64,000 bases of DNA, taken from the NCBI RefSeq assembly GCF_030384665.1, contig NC_083675.1:1050001-1114000 (forward strand), written 5' to 3'. The stretch is from Lodderomyces elongisporus (lineage: Eukaryota > Ascomycota > Pichiomycetes > Serinales > Debaryomycetaceae). A program made the position numbers and the translations under genes. The notes under the pieces were generated by a model. It searched no databases. It saw nothing but the letters and a program-made list of their open reading frames with translations, and was not told the DNA's origin. This document shows positions 22,504 to 32,469 of the stretch, in pieces (position 1 is the first letter of the stretch; the number at the start of each line of letters is the position of its first letter).

Positions 22504-22712
22504 GAAACACTGAGGTTTCAAAAAATTAGTTGGTTAAATCCTTTCGGGATTTTCGTCCCACGGCAGCTACCTTCTCCGTCGTTTTTGAAAGGTGTATCTT
22601 CTCACCCGAAACACTGAGGTTTCATAAAATTAGTTGGTTAAATCCTTTCGGGACCTTCGTCCCACGGCAGCTACCTTTTCCGTCGTTTTCTGAAAGGTGT
22701 AATTCTACCTCA
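22504..22712 (-). repeat. Tandem 104-bp structured repeat, two copies
   Basis: Copies at 22504-22607 and 22608-22712 differ at a few positions. Each has a GAAAC-ACTGAG-GTTTC hairpin, then CCTTTC ... GAAAGG enclosing two small stems (GGGAC/GTCCC and ACGG/CCGT), a three-way-junction shape. In copy 1 one inner-stem base is T instead of C, which keeps pairing as G-U. It is probably a structured RNA motif of the element transcript. Confidence 0.7.
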
Positions 22713-23469
22713 CCGATAACCCGTGTAGTTTGTTTAGTCTGCTACCATCATACTCAGATGAGTCCGTAGACAGTAATGATGATTTCTTAAACGCTGCTTT
22801 AACGGTGCTTATTTACCTTCTAGAATGTAATAAGTCTTTTTTAAAAAAATGATATAAACCCAAATTAGGGATGTGGTCATTATCCTAAAAATACTTTCCT
22901 CGATCTTTGCACCAATTGAGGGTAGCCACTTATACCCGTGCAATCTTCGGTACTCGTTTCAACGCCATGCCTATCACACGTACAGCCTTCAAACTATAGC
23001 CAAGTCAGCAGACACGACTCTATTCGGTCTATAGTTGCACTCTGTCTAACGTCTACAACCTTCGCCCTTTGTCAACTGATGGGTGAATATTCCATCATAA
23101 AGTGTTGACAGTATACGCTATTTGATATTTTCTGGTGTAGTCTCGGATACGTCCCGATGACTACGATGCATTATGTTCCATTGGACTAAACTCGCATAGT
23201 TCTCCAATGAGGAGTAGCTCCTCCTTTAAACTGTAGTTCACAATAGTGAAGCTATTAATTCGTGGATAGGAGATTTACTCTTCCACAGGTCCTTCTCATA
23301 AATGATATTGACCAAATGTTGAAATGCCAAGGTATTGAAATGTCATGATCATTCAATATCCTGGTCGACAATACTGCTTAACAGTAGCCTCAACCAATGT
23401 ATCAATTACTTGAAATATTAGGTAACCATATCAAATCATTCAAATAACATGATTTGTAAGGATTTGAGT

Positions 23470-23487
23470 TCCTCACTCTGGTCGCCA
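23470..23487 (-). other. Primer binding site, probably tRNA-Asn
   Basis: On the minus strand TGGCGACCAGAGTGAGGA begins 3 nt after the 5' LTR end. Its complement ends ...CTCTGGTCGCCA, which matches the 3' end of S. cerevisiae tRNA-Asn(GUU) as I recall it at 15 of 18 positions, including the last 8. The local tRNA-Asn sequence would decide it. Confidence 0.65.
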
Positions 23488-23490
23488 TTA

Positions 23491-23944
23491 TGTCGCATAG
23501 CACTGTCACAAGTAACAAGTGTACGACTGCTGAGCATCGGTTTGAGCTGGTAGCTCACCGATACCAGCGGTTTGAGTTCGTGACTTGATAGGCTATATTC
23601 CAACTAAGTGTAATTGTCAATGATCGCACCTATAAAGGTCTCAATGCTCATAAGTTAAGAGAGTAAATTGTCTCATACAAAGTCACTAGTAAGGAGAATC
23701 GTGAGAGTATACACTCTGCACGTTCACCTAGTGATTTGTGTTCAATGTAGTTGACCGTCTAAATTATGTATTTAACCGATATTTCTATATAATAGTGATA
23801 AGTTAATTTTACCACTTCTCGTTCCTATTTATATAAACTCATCTCGTTTGAAGTTTCAAGTTTCCCATGTCGTGCAATATTCTCCAAATATTCACTTAGC
23901 GGAAACGAGGGCACAGAGCGTCCAGTGTGTGTCGCACTGTGACA
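23491..23944 (-). repeat. LTR (5' LTR in element orientation)
   Basis: 454 bp, appears identical to the copy at 21546-21999. In minus orientation this is the promoter copy: the TATA-like TATATAAATA is the reverse complement of 23826-23835. Confidence 0.95.
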
Positions 23945-23949
23945 GATAT

Positions 23950-24317
23950 CTTAAAACAACCCACATCTTTTTTTTTGTCTTACCCGATGTAAATGTTAAT
24001 GTAGACAAACTACAAAGTACTTGAAGTGGTACTTAAACTCTTTTACAAATACATCGTCTTGGACCAATCATTAAATTGAAGTAAGAGAAAAACAAAAAAA
24101 GAAAGAGAAGGGGGGGTGCTGAGCCGCAAACATAAGAATATAATAGACGACTACGCAATCAACACACATCCTTTTGCCTTGAAAAAAAGCAAACAAAAGA
24201 AAGAAAGAAAGCACTGTTTATACATTGGAAGTGGGGGGGAAGGGGAGGTGTGGATGACATACAAGCCCTAGATAAGACACCTTCAACTTGTCACAACCTG
24301 TTGTTTTTTTTGCTTTG

Positions 24318-24350
<33 letters not shown>

Positions 24351-26069
24351 CTTTCCTTTTCCCTCTCTCTCTCTCTTTCTCTCTTGGTCCTTGCTTTAGC
24401 TGGCAGCTCTAAAACAGTATCTAGTCATGGGTGAATATTACATAGCTAGTTGGCACAGACAAAAGAGCTTGACAATCTATTCGTCTGAAAAGTCATCCAT
24501 CATCTATGTCATTGAACTCACAACACATGTGTAAGTTATTATATAGTATATAGTATACCTATAAATCTTAAGCCATTGCTTCCGCGACTATAGTCGATGA
24601 TGACTCAACCAACCCGTGTTTTCAGAATGAATATTAGGTGTCATCGTTTGGTCCATGTAGCATGGGTTGTTTATTCTACTTTCCAATATTTAGTCATACA
24701 AACATCTTTTTTGCCAAATACAGGAGAAAGAGACTGCACCTATTGACAATACATAAAACTGTATTACTATTTTTTTTTATATGAGTTTTTTTTTCTTAAT
24801 TTTTTTCAATTAGCTCAAAAGTACACTACCTTTGAGGCGCTTTTCTTTTTTCTTTTTTCTTTTTTATCTTTCTCTTTCTCTCTCTCTCTTTCTCCTTTTT
24901 TATTGCTAATACGAGGAAATTTCATATTGCTACCAATTGTATATAATTACTCTGCGTTTTCTCTCTCATTTAATTTTTTTTTTTTCTTTTTTTCTTTTTT
25001 TTTTTTCTTTTTTCTTTTCTTTTTTTTTTTTAAAAAAATTTTGTATTTTTGTATCAATGCTGGTGTGTGTGATTAGTCAGTACTTATGTAATATTTCTTT
25101 TTTTGCTTTGCTTTCCAATTTTTACTTTTTTTTAATTAAAAAAAAAAAAAAGAATTCAGAAATTGCCTTTGTGCACAAAGCACAAAAATTTTCAGCAGCA
25201 GCAGTAGCAGCAGTCAATTTCAACATTCTTCAGCAAAATACATTTTACTGCCAGGTATAACTAACCATCTATATCCTCCCTTTTCCTAATCCTCCTCCTC
25301 CCCCCTTCCTTTCCTTTCTTTCTCTTCTTCTTCTTCTTCAACTTCTTTGTTCACCATTATACAACAACTATAGTCCCTACCCTTTACTCAAACTAACATT
25401 CCCCCATACTGCTAGGTTATTTTGTTCTATTTTTTTTTTTCTTTTTTTGTTTCAGAGTAGTAAAGACACCACACATCTTTACACATATACTTTTTTTTTT
25501 CAAACAAAAAAAAAGAATAAAAAAAGAAGAAGAAGAAGAATATCAAACTACTTGGGGATAATTTAAGGGGAGAAGAAAAAACATATAGACAAAGTATTTC
25601 TTGTTTCTATTTTTCATTCTCGTTACAAGAAGAATAAGAAGAAGAACTTGAAAAGGAAGAATTTTAAGAAGAAGAAGAAGAAGACTTTTAGTGTTGATAC
25701 GTTTGGCCAGAGTAGATTATAGATACAACTATAACTAGTCCATCCTATCGACTAATCTTTTCTTCTACTCTTTGCTTCTTTTGTTGAACAAACAACTAAT
25801 AATACAACAACAACCACAACAACTAAAACCACATTAAACCCACCCTTTCCTCTTTATCGGGAGTGTTTTGTTGTTATTATTATTATTATTCCATTACCAA
25901 AGAACTTTTAATTAAGATTCTTTACTACATTTCAAACGTTACAATTTTAATTTTATACTAGTATTATTACCAGTACTAGTACAAGGCTATAACTACCAGT
26001 ACAAGCCATACTTTTTTTTTTCTTTTACAGACAAAGTCAAATAAAGCAAGGAAATTGCTATCAAACACT
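23950..26069. promoter_or_regulatory. 2.1 kb upstream region of CLG1
   Basis: No gene found. It contains an (AT)n run at about 24319-24349, CT-rich blocks (24362-24382, 24872-24898), a 12-bp palindrome CGACTATAGTCG (24585-24596), many poly-T and poly-A runs (24970-25150) and TTC/GAA repeats. AACCCGTG (about 24619) and CATGGGTT (about 24661) form an imperfect inverted repeat. A large, repeat-rich leader is typical of regulatory genes in this clade. Confidence 0.5.
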
Positions 26070-27485
26070 ATGAACACCGCAGCTTACTACAACAATTTGG
26101 GTAACCTCGGTCATCACAGAGCAACATCTTCCTTTCACTATGCACCTGCTTACCATCAACACCAACACCAACACCAACACCAACACCAGCAACAATACCA
26201 ACACCAGCACCATGCGTCATATATCCCACCTTCACACTCTCACTACCATCAACAAGCAGGACCGCTACCACCAGTCCACCACCAGGCAGATGTTCTTCAA
26301 TTGCACCCACTTGCTATCCCAGTAAATCACATGGCTAACATGCAACCAATGGCTCAGCAGCAACAACAACAACAACAGCAACAACAACAACAGCAGCAGC
26401 AACAACAGCAACAACAACAGCAACAACAACAACAGCAACAAGATCAAAATGCAGTCAATGGTGGTATAAACTCAGTCTTGGAATATGATCTTAGCCAGAT
26501 GTCGTCTTTTCTAGGCTGGTGTGCTTTTGGTATGTTGAAGCAAACCAATAGAACTCCATCAAAGGACTTTGAAAAACTCATTTCATCAGTTTTGTTTGCC
26601 ACCAGACTACCAAAATCAACAATCATCATTGCATTGGAATACATGAACCAAAGATTCTCCTCTGCAACAACATCAGTCGAGCTCAAACCAACATTGAGCG
26701 AACACGAAATCTTCAACTACTTGGTTGTCAGTCTCGTCTTGGCAAACAAGTTTAACGACGATAATACATTCACAAACAAGTCTTGGTGTGGCGCTACTGG
26801 ATTACAATTATCCAGCGTTAACCAAGCAGAAAAGGAATGGTTGGATGATGTCAAGTGGAGTTTATCTGTTGTCAGTTTTGAGTCAAACATCATCACACTA
26901 GAGGAGTGCTGGAAGACATGGGTTGAAAAATATAGTGTCAAAACCCCAGTCACCCCATCTGTGAATAAAACAAGTGCTGCAACACCAATAATGTCTCCAT
27001 CAAGCACTTTTTTCTCAAATAATCCATCACCAACCCAATACAATTACCAAACTCAAGCCCAGAATCAAAATCAACAATATAATCACCACCACCACCACCA
27101 TCAACAACCATCGTCGTCGTCGGCATCATACATCAACACGTCTATGTCTTCGCCGATTTATCAAAAGGAGCCTGTGTATGCACCAGCACCAACTACAAAT
27201 TACCATCAACATAATCAACATCCATTGTCATCACCAATCAGCGGAACAGGTTATGACAGTGACTGGAGCTACAACAATGGAACATATTCCAATGTACCTT
27301 CATCATCTTTATCCTCATCAACCGGAGCAGCATGGAATTACCAAACAAATTACAATGACCCGGCTATACAATATGTCGGTGCTCCGATGAACCATGCTCA
27401 TGCACCTGCTCACGGATACTATAATCAATACAATGCCTACCATCCTACAAGGTATGCTAATCCATACTATATGGCAACATGTTAG
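26070..27485 (+). CDS. CLG1: Clg1-like Pho85-type cyclin
   Basis: Predicted regulatory cyclin for a Pho85-like kinase. The 471-aa product starts at ATG 26070; the upstream extension begins at TTG. Residues 1-95 are His/Gln/Tyr-rich, followed by a near-pure polyglutamine run (about residues 96-124). The cyclin-like domain spans about residues 145-290: MSSFLGWCAFGMLKQTNRTP, LISSVLFATRLPKSTIIIAL, EIFNYLVVSLVLANKFNDDN, TNKSWCGATGLQLSSVNQAE, EWLDDVKWSLSV. This order, including the cyclin-box NKFNDDNTFTNKSW, matches Clg1. The C-terminal third is Asn/Gln/Tyr/Ser-rich with a His run. Polar low-complexity flanks suggest assembly-prone or regulatory tails. Confidence 0.8.
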   Translation: MNTAAYYNNLGNLGHHRATSSFHYAPAYHQHQHQHQHQHQQQYQHQHHASYIPPSHSHYHQQAGPLPPVHHQADVLQLHPLAIPVNHMANMQPMAQQQQQQQQQQQQQQQQQQQQQQQQQQQQQDQNAVNGGINSVLEYDLSQMSSFLGWCAFGMLKQTNRTPSKDFEKLISSVLFATRLPKSTIIIALEYMNQRFSSATTSVELKPTLSEHEIFNYLVVSLVLANKFNDDNTFTNKSWCGATGLQLSSVNQAEKEWLDDVKWSLSVVSFESNIITLEECWKTWVEKYSVKTPVTPSVNKTSAATPIMSPSSTFFSNNPSPTQYNYQTQAQNQNQQYNHHHHHHQQPSSSSASYINTSMSSPIYQKEPVYAPAPTTNYHQHNQHPLSSPISGTGYDSDWSYNNGTYSNVPSSSLSSSTGAAWNYQTNYNDPAIQYVGAPMNHAHAPAHGYYNQYNAYHPTRYANPYYMATC

Positions 27486-28532
27486 ATTGTTCAAATCTAC
27501 CGTTGACAATTTTTGCTAGTGCTCGTTAATTTTTGCTTTTGCTTTTGTTTATTTGTTTTTTTATAAAGTTATAGAAGAGAGAGAAGAGGTGGAAAAGGAT
27601 GAGGGAGAAATATTTGTGTCTGAATTTGCGTTTCTTAATATTAAATTAGTACTTTTTTTTGCTTTTTTTTTTTGCTTTTTTTTGCTTTTTTGCTTTTTTT
27701 GCTTTTATTATTTGTTCAAACTATTGCTTTCGGCCATATGCTTTGGGTTTCTCATAATCTTTTGCAGTTGATTTTTGCTATTGCCAATTTCTTAAGAAGA
27801 ATTGGAGCAAGAAAATGGGTCCACTGACGTTTTTTTTGAGTTAATTGAAGAAATGTAAAATATTAAAAGTAAATGGGCAGGGTGACTTTCGGTTGCTATT
27901 GAGCTTGATAGTGAGTTTGCGACTGATGTGAAAAAAGAATGAGTAACGCCCTATTTTCTTTTTCTTTTTTTTTCCAATTTTCTAATTGCAAAAAGCAAGG
28001 GTTTAGTTGTTATTAAATAGTGTAATATAATGATATTTAACCCAACAAATCAAATAATGTGTATAATAGGTTACTCCCTATAATTTTATATGTGACATCA
28101 TTCTCCACTATTCTTTCCGACATAGTGAAAAATTTGAAAAGAAAAATTTTGAAAGAAGAAAGAAGAAAAAGATGACATTAAAAAACATAAAATGTATTGG
28201 TTTGCACAGTTTCCTTCTTTTTTTAGGTTGGTTGGTTGCAACCAGTTTTAAGGCAAAACATTACAAAATTTTGCGAAATTTCTAAAATAGAAAAAAAAAC
28301 CAGATTGATGTATTTAATGACAAATTGTTGATTTGTGACTAACCTAAACTCTCAACAGATCATCACATCAAAGTGAAAATAGGTCACTATCGGTATAAAA
28401 AGGGTATAAATAATATAGGTTGGATCAAAGAATTACCAATGTCCTAGAGAAATTTATCGTCTAGCTGAACTTATAAAAGTTACTGCGCTGTAACAACATA
28501 CAAGTCAGCTACATTTCCCTTTCAACAAATAA
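27486..28532. other. Intergenic region, nothing recognised besides repeats
   Basis: CLG1 3' flank and tRNA upstream region. A TTTTTTGCTT repeat lies at about 27650-27710. The sequence just upstream of the tRNA (28380-28530) is of mixed composition, without low complexity, but I recognise no gene in it. Confidence 0.5.
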
Positions 28533-28614
28533 GGCAACTTGTCCGAGTGGTTAAGGAGAAAGATTAGAAATCTTTTGGGCTTTGCCCGCGCAGGTTCGAG
28601 TCCTGCAGTTGTCG
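28533..28614 (+). tRNA. tRNA-Ser(AGA)
   Basis: An 82-nt tRNA with all arms. The acceptor stem GGCAACT / AGTTGTC has one G-U pair and discriminator G28614. The D arm contains GTCCGAGTGGTTAAGGAG. The anticodon stem AAAGA / TCTTT encloses TTAGAAA, with anticodon AGA at 28566-28568. The long variable arm GGGC-TTT-GCCC marks a serine tRNA. The T arm is CAGG-TTCGAGT-CCTG. It has no intron, decodes UCU (UCC by wobble), and is not the CAG-anticodon tRNA that reads CTG. Confidence 0.97.
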
Positions 28615-28625
28615 TTATAAATTTA

Positions 28626-28632
28626 TTTTTTT
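28626..28632 (+). terminator. Pol III terminator of the tRNA-Ser gene
   Basis: A run of seven T, 11 nt after the tRNA 3' end. Confidence 0.85.
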
Positions 28633-28926
28633 CCCTCACTTGATTTTAATATTTTTTTTTCTTTTTTTGCCAGTTCTTTTTTCAATAGTTTTTGTGCTTA
28701 TTGCTCTTTATTTTTTTTTTTTTATGTTTTTTGTACCTTATTACTTTCTATCCAGAGGACAATTGGCAATGTATACAATGATCACGTTAAAAGCATTCAT
28801 CTCATAATTCTCAACTATAGAGATTAAATATACATTTGTCTACAACCAACATCGCTTCCTCTCATCCCTTATTAAATTACAAGTTCTTTTCTTTTCTTTT
28901 CTTTATATTTTTTTTACTTCACTAAT

Positions 28927-31900
28927 TTATAAATAATCAAATTTGTCTCCTCCATGAATCAATTTCCTTTCCTCTAAGTACTCCATGTACTCCTTCCACA
29001 ACTTATCACCCAGTTTCAAAGTCTTTACGTCACCAACCATAATCATTCCGTATCTTGCTCTGGTCAATGCCACGTTCAATCTTCTCTCATCACGAAGGAA
29101 TCCAATTACACCTTGCGTGTTGGATCTAACGCACGACATCACCATGAAATCTTTCTCTCGGCCCTGGAACGCATCTATAGAAGCAATCATCACCCCAGAA
29201 ACAATATGGATATTGACTGGTTTCGAATCATTCCTTATATCATCGACATCAATCTCGATTTTCAATTCTTCGCGCTGTGGGTTGATGACTTCATCCTTAA
29301 CCAATGTTGAAGAGATCAAGTCTCGCTGACCAGAATAAGGTGTAATAACTCCAATATCCTCACGCTTTATGCCCTTTTCCAAAATTAATACACGCAAAAT
29401 TTGTTGAATATAGCTAATTTCATCCCTGTTGGAGTAAGTGTATCCACGATCCTCTCGAAGGTAGTTAAGTACAGATTGCTCTCTTGCCTTTCCTCTCGTG
29501 TCCCAAAAATAAACAGGATTCAAAGGGATTCCTTCTCTGGCTCTCGCACTTGCATCAATACCATCTTTCAACTCACCGCCATAGAACCTATTTCTAGGAA
29601 ATTCACTAATTGCCGGATGCATACGATATTGCGTGTCCAACATATGCGGTGCTTTGTAGGTGCCATTTAGCAAGACTCTTTCAAATAGAGAAGTAGATAA
29701 GCTTGGAATCAAGGAAAAACAACTCAATTGTTTTTGATCACCAACAAACACAAACTTATCTGCCCCAGGAACAGCCAAAGGAATTAATGTACTTGGCTCC
29801 GAAGATTGTGTTGCTTCATCCATAATAACAACAGGGCACTTTGCCACGGACTTCATTTGCGGTCCACCGGCAACCACCGTCGTTGTGAGGATCACTTTGG
29901 CCTGTGCTACTTGTTGTTTTGTAATTTGGAATTTTTCTTGCATAAAATTCTTGTATGCATTAGCACTAACAACACCAGTGCCACGACGCAAATCATCTTG
30001 AACTTGCTGGAATTTCAAAGGTAAGGCATTATAGATCTTGTGATGGAGACAAATGCTACTCAAGGGATGAGACTTGTTGTATTCTTTTTCCTTTTCAGAC
30101 GCAGTGATTCGCAATATCAGTTTGCCATGTTTTGGCAACAATTTCTCGGCAATATTATCTATAGCAATATTGGAAGCTGCAACTACCAATATTGGATACG
30201 TGTTGAGTGATTCCAACAATTGTATGATGGTCTCGTAAATTGCCGAAGTCTTACCAGTACCCGGTGGACCGCGCACTACACTAATTTTGTTATTCAATAC
30301 TGATTGAATAGCAGCTCTTTGTGAATCATTAAGATTGGTGGAAAAGTTCACTCGATTGTTGAAGTAAATCTGCTTTATCGGCTCTTTACCCAACAACATC
30401 TTAGCAAAGCTTGGATTGACAAGATTATCCATTGCATTCAAGATTCTACTCACTGGAACAGATGCCGGAAGTAACTTTAAATGTTGGGCATGTACTGTTT
30501 TCGGCAATGGTTGATTATTCCAGCGGTATAATGTAATAATGAGTGAAACATAATCGGCACTAGAATTTGAAGCAGCTCTATCACTTTTGCCCCTAGCATT
30601 ACCCCTACCTCTACCCCTGCCCTTGCCTTTACCTCTTCCCTGACCCGTCTTTATTGCATCAACAGTGGCAACTTTACCATACCATGGAATCTCGTCATTC
30701 AAGATCAAAAACATGGCTTGATCTTTTTGAAATGGATCTCTCTTCAATTTCTTAAACCTATCTGAGATGAAACGATCAATTACCTCGGGTGTCATTGGAA
30801 TGCTTACTTTAAATTGGTTATTCTTCTTATCTTGATCCTGGTACCATTCAATCATCAAATCTTCGGGCTCAATTATGTTCAGCTCATTCGTGAATTGATC
30901 TTCAAGAAAAACATTGAAACTCATTTCTCGAAAGTATTCGTCAAGTGTATCATAACTAAGTTTTAAAGTTGTAGAAGGATGGTATTTGGTGATGTAGGGT
31001 GGCAACACGAGCTCAGACTCTTGAGTGACAGAGTCAGCGTCTAAATCAGATTTAGAAATAGCATTTCGATCCTTTGAGGTTCGCAGCAGCAGCAGCAGCA
31101 GCAGCAACAGAGTTTTGGAGTTAGAGACAGCTGATACATTCTTTTTTTGAGAAGTGGCACCTTTATTTTGCTTGCCTTTTCCTCCTTGCAAAATCAGTTG
31201 GTCAGTACCATTCCTCGATTCTGTATTTTCCAATGGTACCAGATTTCCAGATTTCTTTCCAGATTTAACCCGAGAATTTGCTTTGGAATTTGCTTCTATG
31301 TTCTTACCGTTTGACTCGAGATCTGAAATTAATTTTAAATTTGACTTTGAATTTGACTTTGAATTTGACTTTGTCTTCGATTGGCTATTAGTATTAATTA
31401 CTGAATTTGCTTGCCCATTTGGTAGTACTGTGGACTGAGATGTTTCTTTCTTGCTGGTCTTTTTATTATTAGCAACCGAGGAACTTTTCAGGCTATCTTT
31501 TTCTAAAAACACAGGAGATGGCTTTTTCAACGACTTCCCGCTTGGTGACTGGCTACGAGGACTTGGTGTACCCCTTGGAGTATCTTTGGGAGTACCCCTT
31601 GGAGTGTCTTTGGGAGTACCCCTTGGAGTATCTTTGGGAGTACCCCTTGGAGTATCTTTGGGAGTACCCCTTGGAGTATTTGACTTTGATCCATTTGCCA
31701 TAAATTTCTTGGAGGGTGTGGTATTCGTTGACATTTCTTTCTTTTGATTTCGTCCAACAGTTACCGAACCTATGGCTTTAACGGTAGATCCCGCCTTGAC
31801 ATTGCTTGCTGCTTTCTTAGTCTCTTCATAATGTATTCTTCGTGCCTCAGCCTCAGGGTCATCTTTTCTAGGCTTACGAGGAGGTCTTGTACCACTTTTC

Positions 31901-32469
31901 CCACCTCTACCAGCTTTCCCACCTCTTTTACCTTTTCCTCTTCCTCTAGACAAAGGTTTGGCGACAAAATCTTTGATCCCCAAAAGCTCAGATAAAAACT
32001 TGTCATCATCTTCGCTAACAAAAGAGATCTTTTGTGACTCATATTGAGGCAAACAATTCTTACAAGCTATTACCTGTCCTTTTGCCGTGTTTCCAACATA
32101 GAGAGTATTTTCAGTTTCCCCACACAAAATACACTCAATATCACGAAATTTTAAATATTGATCCAATTTAGTAAAGATTGCTCCATTTGACAAGGTATAA
32201 TTCGCCGATGGTTCAGTTTCATTTTCAATATTTGATTTTTGCAAGCACTGAGCACATAGCAAAGCCATATCATTGAGCCCATACCGAACAATGCTCACCT
32301 GATGGATATTGGAATCCAGACACTCCTCGCATGCTAGCACTTCATCTAGCTTAATGAGTTTTACTGATTTGTGTCTCGACAGAGAGAAGTGCTTCTGCGC
32401 CTCTGCAGAGTTCTCAAACTTCTCAGAGCAAGTCAAACACTCATACACTTTACCAGTGACTTGAGACAT
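28927..32469 (-). CDS. ECM32: Ecm32/Mtt1-type SF1 (Upf1-like) helicase
   Basis: An 1180-aa superfamily 1B helicase; yeast Ecm32/Mtt1 (about 1120 aa) is a 5'-3' ATPase/helicase linked to translation termination. The N-terminus has Cys/His knuckles (YECLTCSEKFENSAEAQKHF, CEECLDS, CAQC, CILCGETE). A low-complexity Ser/Lys linker follows (about residues 165-480), with a repeated GTPKDTPR block and a run of CTG codons (31085-31110) that should read Ser. Helicase motifs are complete: GPPGTGKTSA (about residue 735), VVAASNIAIDN, VIMDEATQSSEP, FVGDQKQLSC, TQYRMHP, IDAFQGREKDF, RRLNVALTRARYG. The start at 32469 is ATG. An RGRGKGKGRGRGRGN patch may bind RNA. Confidence 0.9.
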   Translation of the reverse strand: MSQVTGKVYECLTCSEKFENSAEAQKHFSLSRHKSVKLIKLDEVLACEECLDSNIHQVSIVRYGLNDMALLCAQCLQKSNIENETEPSANYTLSNGAIFTKLDQYLKFRDIECILCGETENTLYVGNTAKGQVIACKNCLPQYESQKISFVSEDDDKFLSELLGIKDFVAKPLSRGRGKGKRGGKAGRGGKSGTRPPRKPRKDDPEAEARRIHYEETKKAASNVKAGSTVKAIGSVTVGRNQKKEMSTNTTPSKKFMANGSKSNTPRGTPKDTPRGTPKDTPRGTPKDTPRGTPKDTPRGTPSPRSQSPSGKSLKKPSPVFLEKDSLKSSSVANNKKTSKKETSQSTVLPNGQANSVINTNSQSKTKSNSKSNSKSNLKLISDLESNGKNIEANSKANSRVKSGKKSGNLVPLENTESRNGTDQLILQGGKGKQNKGATSQKKNVSAVSNSKTLLLLLLLLLRTSKDRNAISKSDLDADSVTQESELVLPPYITKYHPSTTLKLSYDTLDEYFREMSFNVFLEDQFTNELNIIEPEDLMIEWYQDQDKKNNQFKVSIPMTPEVIDRFISDRFKKLKRDPFQKDQAMFLILNDEIPWYGKVATVDAIKTGQGRGKGKGRGRGRGNARGKSDRAASNSSADYVSLIITLYRWNNQPLPKTVHAQHLKLLPASVPVSRILNAMDNLVNPSFAKMLLGKEPIKQIYFNNRVNFSTNLNDSQRAAIQSVLNNKISVVRGPPGTGKTSAIYETIIQLLESLNTYPILVVAASNIAIDNIAEKLLPKHGKLILRITASEKEKEYNKSHPLSSICLHHKIYNALPLKFQQVQDDLRRGTGVVSANAYKNFMQEKFQITKQQVAQAKVILTTTVVAGGPQMKSVAKCPVVIMDEATQSSEPSTLIPLAVPGADKFVFVGDQKQLSCFSLIPSLSTSLFERVLLNGTYKAPHMLDTQYRMHPAISEFPRNRFYGGELKDGIDASARAREGIPLNPVYFWDTRGKAREQSVLNYLREDRGYTYSNRDEISYIQQILRVLILEKGIKREDIGVITPYSGQRDLISSTLVKDEVINPQREELKIEIDVDDIRNDSKPVNIHIVSGVMIASIDAFQGREKDFMVMSCVRSNTQGVIGFLRDERRLNVALTRARYGMIMVGDVKTLKLGDKLWKEYMEYLEERKLIHGGDKFDYL
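31570..31680 (-). repeat. 24-bp coding minisatellite in ECM32
   Basis: About 4.5 copies of a 24-bp unit encoding GTPKDTPR in the disordered linker. It is likely length-variable between strains. Confidence 0.85.

Larger units (their letters stand above)
21546..23944 (-). mobile_element. Non-autonomous LTR retrotransposon without gag or pol
   Basis: A 2399-bp element bounded by two 454-bp direct repeats that appear identical, each TG...CA, and flanked by a 5-bp target duplication GATAT (21541-21545 and 23945-23949). Orientation is minus: next to the right LTR lies a TGG-starting primer site, next to the left LTR a polypurine tract, and the LTR carries a TATA box reading leftwards. The 1491-bp interior lacks any gag, protease, integrase or RT reading frame and is more GC-rich than its surroundings. 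Identical LTRs and an intact duplication imply recent insertion, so its enzymes must have come in trans. It matches the architecture of TRIM/LARD-type elements; I know of no described family with this interior. Confidence 0.93.

Noticed and set aside
22745..22765. Hammerhead-like CAGATGAGTCCGTAG in the element interior
   Set aside because: The core CTGANGA is not matched and no GAAA partner strand or cleavage triplet is positioned around it.
26265..26447. Minus-strand poly-Leu frame opposite CLG1
   Set aside because: It is the shadow of the CLG1 polyglutamine codons.
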